The translations under genes and the position numbers were made by a program. Positions 36,164-41,535 of a DNA stretch of 47,710 bases are shown one piece after another; positions within the stretch are counted from its first letter, which is position 1; each line of letters starts with the position of its first letter. Source of the DNA: Acidobacteriota bacterium (GTDB lineage Bacteria > Acidobacteriota > UBA6911 > RPQK01 > JAJDTT01); NCBI GenBank assembly GCA_022827025.1, contig JAJDTT010000134.1, positions 1 through 47,710 of the forward strand, given 5' to 3'. The notes beneath the pieces are model-generated. The model made no database searches and was not told the origin of the DNA. It worked only from the letters and a program-made list of their open reading frames with translations.

Positions 36164-36424
36164 ATGAGACCTGTCGAGTCCAAGATAACGTCCCAGGGTC
36201 AAGTGACGGTGCCGGCTCCCATCCGCCGCAAACTGAACTTGGCGCCGGGTTCAAGAATCGAGTGGCGCCAGCAGGGGGACGACGTGATCGTTCGGCGGGC
36301 GGCCAAATACTCGTCGCTGGACATTCACGAAGCGGTGTTCGCCACGGTCCCGGATCGCAGGAGCCTTCAGGACATGGATGAAGGCATCGGATCTCGCATG
36401 AGACGAAAGTATGCGCGCCGTTGA
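36164..36424 (+). CDS. AbrB/SpoVT-type antitoxin (VapB-like)
   Basis: The 86-residue protein has the swapped-hairpin AbrB domain: ESKITSQGQVTVPAPIRRKLNLAPGSRIEWRQQGDDVIVRRA. The C-terminal tail ending RMRRKYARR would bind a PIN toxin. The ATG at 36164 follows an AGGAAAAAC stretch. Its 3' end overlaps the start of a truncated vapC (36411), so it was the antitoxin of a VapBC pair and is now without a full toxin. Confidence 0.8.
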   Translation: MRPVESKITSQGQVTVPAPIRRKLNLAPGSRIEWRQQGDDVIVRRAAKYSSLDIHEAVFATVPDRRSLQDMDEGIGSRMRRKYARR

Positions 36425-36515
36425 CACCAGTGTTCTTATTCGGTTGATGGTCCGCGACGACCCGGAGCAGGTCGATGGGACGCTTTGGGCACAGGGCGTC
36501 GCGCCCATCGCCTGA
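36411..36515 (+). pseudogene. Truncated VapC-type PIN-domain toxin
   Basis: The frame starts at an ATG overlapping the antitoxin by 14 bases and reads MRAVDTSVLIRLMVRDDPEQ, the canonical VapC N terminus with the first catalytic Asp in DTSVLIR. After about 22 family-like residues it degenerates and stops at codon 35. The remaining 100 or so residues and other acidic residues are missing. An R3 repeat begins 23 bases later. Confidence 0.75.
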
Positions 36516-36537
36516 ATTCCGTTCTGCTGTTCACCGT

Positions 36538-36559
36538 GCAGAAGGGGACAGTCACTTTC
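36538..36559. repeat. Dispersed repeat R3 copy
   Basis: One copy of GCAGAAGGGGACAGTCACTT followed by TC. Other copies are at 37092-37113 and 41178-41199, all in the same orientation. On the minus strand it supplies the last codons and the TGA stop of the membrane protein gene at 36552-37013. Confidence 0.8.
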
Positions 36560-37013
36560 CTGCACTGCCCTCCCGTTCACTCGCCGAAACCGGCTTCCAC
36601 TTGCCCGTGGTCCAGCGACGCCACAAGAGCGAGACCGCTGCCCCCGCTCCCAGAGCGATGTAGACTCCCGCGACGCCCAGACGGTATCCAATGGAGTGGT
36701 CGTACCACGTGACCAGGAGCATGGTCGACAAAATGAAGAACATGTCTTCTTTGTCCGACTGGTCGAGTTCCCCTCTCCAAAGCTTCGTCAGGACGGGTAC
36801 GTCAGTGTTCTTGCGACGGCGCCAGGTGAACTCCATCGCGAGAGCTCCGGAAACCAAGAATCCAAAGAACGTGATGGGGATCACCGCGTAGGGAGGGACA
36901 ACCTCCGGGATTTCCTCCAAGGCTCCATGCAACCAGGAAGCGGCGAGGACAGCGATGATGAAGACCCCAACTCGGAGAATTCGGGATCTTGACAGGAAAT
37001 CATCATTTCCCAT
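36552..37013 (-). CDS. Integral membrane protein, unknown
   Basis: The product is about 153 residues from the ATG at 37013 (a TTG two codons earlier is open). Hydrophobic segments are VGVFIIAVLAASWLHG, YAVIPITFFGFLVSGALA, FFILSTMLLVTW and LGVAGVYIALGAGAAVSLL, giving about four transmembrane helices. A hydrophilic loop (RRRKNTDVPVLTKLWRGELDQSDKED) lies in the middle. The C-terminal residues and stop come from an R3 repeat, so the original end may have been replaced. No family is recognised. Confidence 0.6.
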   Translation of the reverse strand: MGNDDFLSRSRILRVGVFIIAVLAASWLHGALEEIPEVVPPYAVIPITFFGFLVSGALAMEFTWRRRKNTDVPVLTKLWRGELDQSDKEDMFFILSTMLLVTWYDHSIGYRLGVAGVYIALGAGAAVSLLWRRWTTGKWKPVSASEREGSAGK

Positions 37014-37321
37014 TGGCAAGCCTGTTGGTAATTGAATTGTACATGGAGATCAGAGCGTGTCGAGCGCGTGCCTGAAACCGTTCAGAAAATTGCAGAAGGG
37101 GACAGTCACTTTCTTGCGCTGTCAGGACCACCGTGCACCGGGGACCGGAGAACTGTGAGAAAAGAGGGTGGCGGGGGGAGCGGCAGTTTTCTTGTCGCCG
37201 ATTCCGGGCGGTAGTGCGGGCGACAAGGATGACCCCCGTCCCATTGGGGGTTTTCCTACCCCCGCCTCCGGCAGCTCGTTCTTGGAAACGACCTCCGACC
37301 GTTGCTGGAGGGCCAGAAGGA
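37014..37321. repeat. Gene-free gap with R3 and a GGGGG-palindrome repeat
   Basis: No gene is seen. An R3 copy lies at 37092-37113. At 37246-37270 the unit GGGGGTTTTCCTACCCCC is found, which recurs at 46235-46260 and in part, inverted, at 46341. Bases 37170-37205 resemble the GGAGCGGCGACT-type hairpin of the 34.7-kb cluster. Confidence 0.65.
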
Positions 37322-37918
37322 TCACTTGTCCGACTGGCGCGCCGATTGAACAGATCTACTTTGTCGAGGCGAACCCCAGTACCAGACCGCGAACGCGAGC
37401 GTACGCACTCGTCGGGCCACGCTGCGAACAGAGGCGGGGAACCAGGCCAACTCGCGATCAGAAGGTTGCCGGGATTGCGCCGATCGAGCATGAACGCCGC
37501 GCAGACGCGCCGCTCTGACCCGCACTCCGATGGGCTGACAGCGAGCGTGTGGCACCAGAGTTCCGTCCGCTTCGAGCGGATAGGTCTCGGGCAGTCCGAG
37601 AGCCCGAACACCAGCCTGAGAATGTGCGTCACAGACGACCTGCCGGCGCGGCAAGACGCATCCCAGCAGAATCGGACCCGTGTCATCGCGAAGATCTTCC
37701 GGTTCGTAGGGCCACTTGGCGATGAAAGCCCGAAGATTCAATTGCGCCGTCATCATGTCTTCGTTCAGGTAAAGCACAGGGAAACTGTCCGGCGGATTCC
37801 AGCGACCACCCAGCTTCCGCGCATAACTCGGATCAAGCGGATTGGTCCATGCCGGATCGGCGATACGCCACCAGACGTGCGCATCCGAAACCGTTTCGCG
37901 CCGCAGTTCCAGGGTCAC
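37322..37918 (-). CDS. RES-domain toxin
   Basis: RES toxins degrade NAD+ in the cell. The 198-residue product has the RES core WWRIADPAWTNPLDPSYARKLGGRWNPPDSFPVLYLNEDMMTAQLNL, including the R, Y and E positions usual in the active cleft. It also has VRAARLRGVHARSAQS and a C-terminal VWYWG phrase. The GTG start overlaps the upstream antitoxin stop (GTGA). The 3' end carries a short Arg/Ser-rich tail. It forms a RES-Xre toxin-antitoxin pair with 37915-38364. Confidence 0.85.
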   Translation of the reverse strand: MTLELRRETVSDAHVWWRIADPAWTNPLDPSYARKLGGRWNPPDSFPVLYLNEDMMTAQLNLRAFIAKWPYEPEDLRDDTGPILLGCVLPRRQVVCDAHSQAGVRALGLPETYPLEADGTLVPHARCQPIGVRVRAARLRGVHARSAQSRQPSDRELAWFPASVRSVARRVRTLAFAVWYWGSPRQSRSVQSARQSDK

Positions 37919-38364
37919 GCGTGCACTCGATCAAATCGGAACATGTCGCGGCATGCCACCACGACCGCTCGCGTATCACCCTGTGCCAACAGGTTCACGA
38001 GGGACACGCCGCCAAGCGATTGGATAGGTCTGCGCACGACGGCCGGGATTCGGTCACGTTTGAGATAGTTTACGAGGAGGTCGGTGGCGCCCGCCAGATC
38101 CGACACTGCGCCAGCGCGTTCCGCGGGCACACCCTGCTGCAGCCATTTACCGACTGCCTGGCGGCTCACACCGAAGAGACGGGCCGTTTCGGCTTGGCTC
38201 AGATCCCAGACCCTTAGGGTTCGCGCCAAGGACCCGCCTGCCCGTCGGCGATCAAGGCTACTGGTAAACGCGTCCAGCCAAGCGCTTTCGTTCTCGTGCG
38301 CTCTGAATATCTGCTCGGCCGCCTCTTCCGGGCCGAGTCCGCTGATCGTCGCGACCGTTTTCAC
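37915..38364 (-). CDS. Xre/MbcA/ParS-type antitoxin
   Basis: The product is about 149 residues from a GTG at 38364 with GGAGAG upstream; a TTG at 38388 is also open. A helix-turn-helix is visible as LSQAETARLFGVSRQAVGKWLQQGVP. The C-terminal part contains DLLVNYLKRDRIPAVVRRP and VSLVNLLAQGDTRAVVVACRDMF, as in antitoxins paired with RES toxins. It overlaps the toxin start, and a promoter with repeated AGTCAAC boxes lies upstream, which fits self-regulation. Confidence 0.82.
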   Translation of the reverse strand: MKTVATISGLGPEEAAEQIFRAHENESAWLDAFTSSLDRRRAGGSLARTLRVWDLSQAETARLFGVSRQAVGKWLQQGVPAERAGAVSDLAGATDLLVNYLKRDRIPAVVRRPIQSLGGVSLVNLLAQGDTRAVVVACRDMFRFDRVHA

Positions 38365-38387
38365 CCTTCGCTCTCCGATGGCCCGCA

Positions 38388-38417
38388 ACCATAAGTCAAC
38401 CGCTACCGAAAGTCAAC
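38388..38417 (-). promoter_or_regulatory. Promoter and possible operator of the RES-Xre pair
   Basis: On the minus strand, TTGACT (plus positions 38411-38416) and TATGGT (38388-38393) are separated by 17 bases, a good sigma-70 pattern 24 bases before the GTG start. The heptamer AGTCAAC occurs twice on the plus strand (38394-38400 and 38411-38417), 17 bases apart, and may be the antitoxin operator. Confidence 0.55.
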
Positions 38418-38528
38418 TTGTGATCCCGTTAAGCCAGCCTTCCGTGCTCGGCACCGATGACGATACCTGATGTGATTGAACTGCCTCTCTCACTCCGTCG
38501 CCGTCTACCGGCAGCCGGTCTAGGGAGT

Positions 38529-38960
38529 CTATTCGTCACAGCCGTCGCAGGCATAGTGATCGGGGGCGTCTATCACGTAATCCGTGAAATAAATTCGTTC
38601 ATTGTCGTCTGTACGGTCACAATCCGCCCCTGTACTCACTTCCTGCGATTCCCCCTTCCGCAGGTCCCACACTGTGAATTGTTCGAGGCCGGTCCACGTG
38701 CCGTTACACTTGATTCTCGCGTTCAGTGATACACGCTCAAGGTGTGTGTTCCCGCCTTCGACCTCAACATATAAATACCCATATCGGGACCACCCGGAAA
38801 CGACTTTGAAATCGAACTCCACGTCAGGGGCCACCGTGCAACGGAACTCTCTCTCTTCGTTATCCGTCGGACCCAAGTCCCGACACAAATACCAGTCCGT
38901 CCCGAACGAAACACTGGAGATGAGCAGAGTCAGCAATAACATACAAACCGACTTGATCAT
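38529..38960 (-). CDS. Small secreted protein, unknown
   Basis: The product is about 143 residues from the ATG at 38960 (ribosome site AGGTGG). A signal peptide (IKSVCMLLLTLLISSVSFG) is followed by a Cys-containing mature part. That part has WYLCRDLGPTDNEEREFRCTV, EFDFKVVSGWSRYGYLYVEVEGG and ACDGCDE at the end, so a disulfide-bonded beta fold is likely. GC content is visibly lower than in the core genes. The ATG overlaps the stop of the upstream gene, making a coupled pair. No family is recognised. Confidence 0.65.
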   Translation of the reverse strand: MIKSVCMLLLTLLISSVSFGTDWYLCRDLGPTDNEEREFRCTVAPDVEFDFKVVSGWSRYGYLYVEVEGGNTHLERVSLNARIKCNGTWTGLEQFTVWDLRKGESQEVSTGADCDRTDDNERIYFTDYVIDAPDHYACDGCDE

Positions 38961-39391
38961 TTTCCCACCTTCGGTTTTCTCCACCATTCCTTAGAAATCC
39001 CTTTTGGGTTGTTTTTCAATTCCTGAACTACACCTCGAATGTAGTTGCAAGTGTCCTTCACGATATTCGAGGATGACATAACACCCCCACGGTAAGCCAT
39101 TAAATCCCCCTGGGAATTCCACAGGAGTAAATAGTGGCGGTGTTCGTACTCATACTCTACGACAAAGTCTGCCGCTTCCTGTTTGATTGTGGGGACAATT
39201 CCGGCACATTCCTTCCGCTGCAACAAATGGATTGTATACTCGTACCGCGTGGGACCTTCAGTTCCAAAAGGAATATCGGTGACAGCTCCGATATAGAGCC
39301 GCACCAAGGAAGAATCGCCCGTCTCTGCCCCAAACACAACCCCGACGGCCAAGGCGGCTAGTGCCAGTGTGAGAATCAGTTTGCGTTTCAT
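38957..39391 (-). CDS. Small secreted protein, unknown, partner of 38529-38960
   Basis: The 144-residue product has a signal peptide (KRKLILTLALAALAVGVVFGAE) after a well-placed AAAGGA site. The mature part includes SLVRLYIGAVTDIPFGTEG, YTIHLLQRKECAGIV and YRGGVMSSSNIVKDTCNYIRGVVQEL. Two Cys residues may pair. It is AT-rich for this genome. The stop overlaps the ATG of the next gene. A perfect -10 box TATAAT (minus strand, 39458-39463) lies 67 bases upstream, without a clear -35. The role is unknown. Confidence 0.65.
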   Translation of the reverse strand: MKRKLILTLALAALAVGVVFGAETGDSSLVRLYIGAVTDIPFGTEGPTRYEYTIHLLQRKECAGIVPTIKQEAADFVVEYEYEHRHYLLLWNSQGDLMAYRGGVMSSSNIVKDTCNYIRGVVQELKNNPKGISKEWWRKPKVGK

Positions 39392-39757
39392 TGGTTTATT
39401 TCCTTTGTATTAGCCAAGAAGCCTGTCCGCGTCTTCCGTGTTTCCATCATGGCTAGCATTATAACGGAAATCTATGACACTTCTTCGGCTAGTTTGTTAT
39501 ATAATTCCCCTTATCAAACCAATCAATGAACTCGGAGACCCCTCCTCTGATTTCCTCTCCTCAACATACATTCTCCTTCCAGAGTACGATTGCATCCGAA
39601 CTGACATCTACACTGGACCGCTTTTCTCCGAACTCCCGACGAACTGCCGGAGCCGCCGGACGTCTATCAGCACTCCTTCTATTCCCCTGGTGAATACCAG
39701 ATTTCGTCACCGAGATCCGTCTGATGATCTGACGTTGCACTTCTCCACCCATTCCCA
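39392..39757. other. Intergenic, low-GC, no gene recognised
   Basis: No convincing gene lies here. The segment is AT-richer than the rest of the window. A TATAAT hexamer on the minus strand (39458-39463) may be the -10 element of the secreted pair. Another TATAAT-like string lies on the plus strand near 39498. The open frames in this stretch have irregular codon use and no recognisable motifs. Confidence 0.5.
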
Positions 39758-40678
39758 CTACCTTCGATACCGGGAGATCAACGTCTCCAGATCATTCAGG
39801 ATCTGATTCCCCATTTCCGGCAACACGATCACCTTTCGGAGTGAACCAAAGTGGATCTCCAGGCACTCCATGAGAACCCGACCAATGGCCTTCTCGCTCA
39901 CCGAATTCCGGACCATGCTTTTCGTCACAAGCTCCTCCATCGCCTGCTCCTTCGCCTCGAACCAGCCCATCAACCGATCCAAACTCCACTCTCCGGCACG
40001 GATGGAGTTGTATACCTTGGAATCCCGATCCAGTACCAGATGACCCGAACTCAATATCTGCTCACACTCCAGCATGAGCCGGATCAGGTGGTATCCGTAC
40101 TTCACATCGTACCCGTACTTTTCGATCGACTCCGCCCGTTTCGGATTCCTCTTGGCCGTTTTCTTCTTGATCTTGGCCAGCTGCGCACAGGCGTACCCGC
40201 GGAACGTGTGATAGGACCGTTTCGACAGGAACAGTCGACGGTTACTCCTCAGATGCTCAAATACGGATGAGGACTTCGTCACACACCGCCTCGGGGCAAA
40301 CAGGGAGTCGAGCATATTCGGATTGTTCTGCATGGTCAGGTGGAAGTACTTCACGATACCGTAGATCACGAAGTCATACGTCAGACCATGCTCCTTGTAC
40401 TCGACATGATGGCGCTGTAGCTGCTCGAACGACTCCGGCTTTCGACCGAATCCAGGGATGTATCCCGTGAGATGAGGGAACACCATCTCCTTACGTGGGA
40501 TCGTGAATCCAACGATGTCCCGGTCCGAGCTATTCCGATCCCGGCACCCGTACGCCTCGCTTCCCATGATGCACTCGTACATCAGATTGTCCGAGACATA
40601 CCTCAGTGCCGGAGGGAGTTCAATCAACCCCTTCCGGACAAATTTGACAAAGTGAGAACTATTCGCCCCTTTGCTCAT
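39758..40678 (-). CDS. RlaP-like DNA polymerase beta family nucleotidyltransferase
   Basis: The 306-residue protein has the nucleotidyltransferase motif MGSEAYGCRDRNSSDRDIVGFTIPR: a GSxAYG turn, then a DxD-like SDRDIVG. A long helical C-terminal domain follows. This matches the RlaP family (PF10127-like), found with RNA repair genes and in phages. Family members are predicted to add nucleotides to RNA ends, but activities are mostly untested. The GC content is near 50 percent by eye, lower than in the core genes. Its ATG overlaps the stop of the 84-residue gene upstream (ATGA), so they form a pair. Confidence 0.75.
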   Translation of the reverse strand: MSKGANSSHFVKFVRKGLIELPPALRYVSDNLMYECIMGSEAYGCRDRNSSDRDIVGFTIPRKEMVFPHLTGYIPGFGRKPESFEQLQRHHVEYKEHGLTYDFVIYGIVKYFHLTMQNNPNMLDSLFAPRRCVTKSSSVFEHLRSNRRLFLSKRSYHTFRGYACAQLAKIKKKTAKRNPKRAESIEKYGYDVKYGYHLIRLMLECEQILSSGHLVLDRDSKVYNSIRAGEWSLDRLMGWFEAKEQAMEELVTKSMVRNSVSEKAIGRVLMECLEIHFGSLRKVIVLPEMGNQILNDLETLISRYRR

Positions 40679-40929
40679 TGATCCTCCTGATCCTTCTGGA
40701 CCCGATACTCCGGACCATAGAACTGGAACCCGAAGATCGATATCAGATCCCGAGCCTTACGCATGAACCTGACTGTCTCGACTTCCCCTTTCTCATACTC
40801 CATCCACTTCCGGGCAGCCGTGAGATAGTCCGAATCCGACTTCGGAAACGTGTTCGGATCACCCTGTTTCCGATAGAGCCTCGCGGTAGACAACAGACCC
40901 TCCTCAAAGTTCCTTTTTGCCTGGCACAC
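40675..40929 (-). CDS. Small protein paired with RlaP-like nucleotidyltransferase
   Basis: The 84-residue protein begins MCQAKRNFEEGLLSTARLYRKQGD. It is mostly helical and charged and contains KSDSDYLTAARKWMEYEKGEVETVRFMRKARDLISIFGFQFYGPEY. There is no signal peptide. Its stop overlaps the start of the nucleotidyltransferase gene, so co-translation is likely. Upstream, eight bases before its ATG, begins the 40937-41106 inverted-repeat element. It could be a substrate-binding partner or an antitoxin-like regulator; neither is shown. Confidence 0.55.
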   Translation of the reverse strand: MCQAKRNFEEGLLSTARLYRKQGDPNTFPKSDSDYLTAARKWMEYEKGEVETVRFMRKARDLISIFGFQFYGPEYRVQKDQEDQ

Positions 40930-40936
40930 AGTGTCC

Positions 40937-41106
40937 CCCTGGGAGTCTGCGCGGTAGAAATGATCGTAGCGAGAAAGTGGAGACTCGAGGCCAGATTTTC
41001 ACGATTTGGAGGTGCATAGTTGTTCTATTCGCCGAGAAATCGGGGAAATATGGACCGATTCTACGCTTTCGCAGTAGATTAATTTCTGCCGCGCAGGCTC
41101 CTGGGC
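40937..41106. mobile_element. MITE-like element with R4 inverted termini
   Basis: About 170 bases are bounded by imperfect inverted repeats of about 40 bases. The left end reads GGGAGTCTGCGCGGTAGAAAT and continues to GCGAGAAAG. The right end (41066-41106) is its inverted counterpart, ending CGCGCAGGCTCCTGGG. The internal 80 bases hold no ORF. The termini are the same sequence as repeat R4 at 10765 and the hairpin at 12401. No transposase is in the window. Confidence 0.65.
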
Positions 41107-41535
41107 AAAGCAGTCCACTTCGACCGACTCGGCAAACCAGCCATCTCCGTGACCTTGCCGCACATGTACTCGAAATTGCAGAAGGGGACAGTCACTTTCG
41201 CGCGCGTGCGTGGTGCGTGCCGCCAATTGGGGGGACACGGGGAATTGGGTCCGGCGTCGAATCGGAATTCCGTAGGGGCACCCCTTGTGGGTGCCCTCTT
41301 CCGTCCGAACCGACCCACACCCGGCCCACCGACGGGACTTGGCATCGGAGCAACGGGGTGGCCCCCGGTCGCTCTCGGTTGCCTGGGGAGGGCGACCACA
41401 AGGGTCGCCCCTACGGCCGGGAAACCGGTCCGCGTCGGCGATCAACCGGTTCCTGCTCCCCGGGGTCGTCCCTGCGAACGGGAAGGAGACCAGAACCCCC
41501 ACAATGCTTACGCCGAGGCTGCCTTCCGGCATCGC
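41107..41535. repeat. Repeat-rich gap (R3, R1 and a GGAGCAACGG unit)
   Basis: No gene is seen. R3 lies at 41178-41199. R1 lies at 41271-41296 (reverse) and 41390-41416 (forward), about 90 bases apart and in opposite orientation. Between them, near 41345-41380, is the GGAGCAACGGGGTGGC unit also found at 436-466. The gap separates the MITE-like element from the 3' end of the primase-helicase-nuclease gene. Confidence 0.7.
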
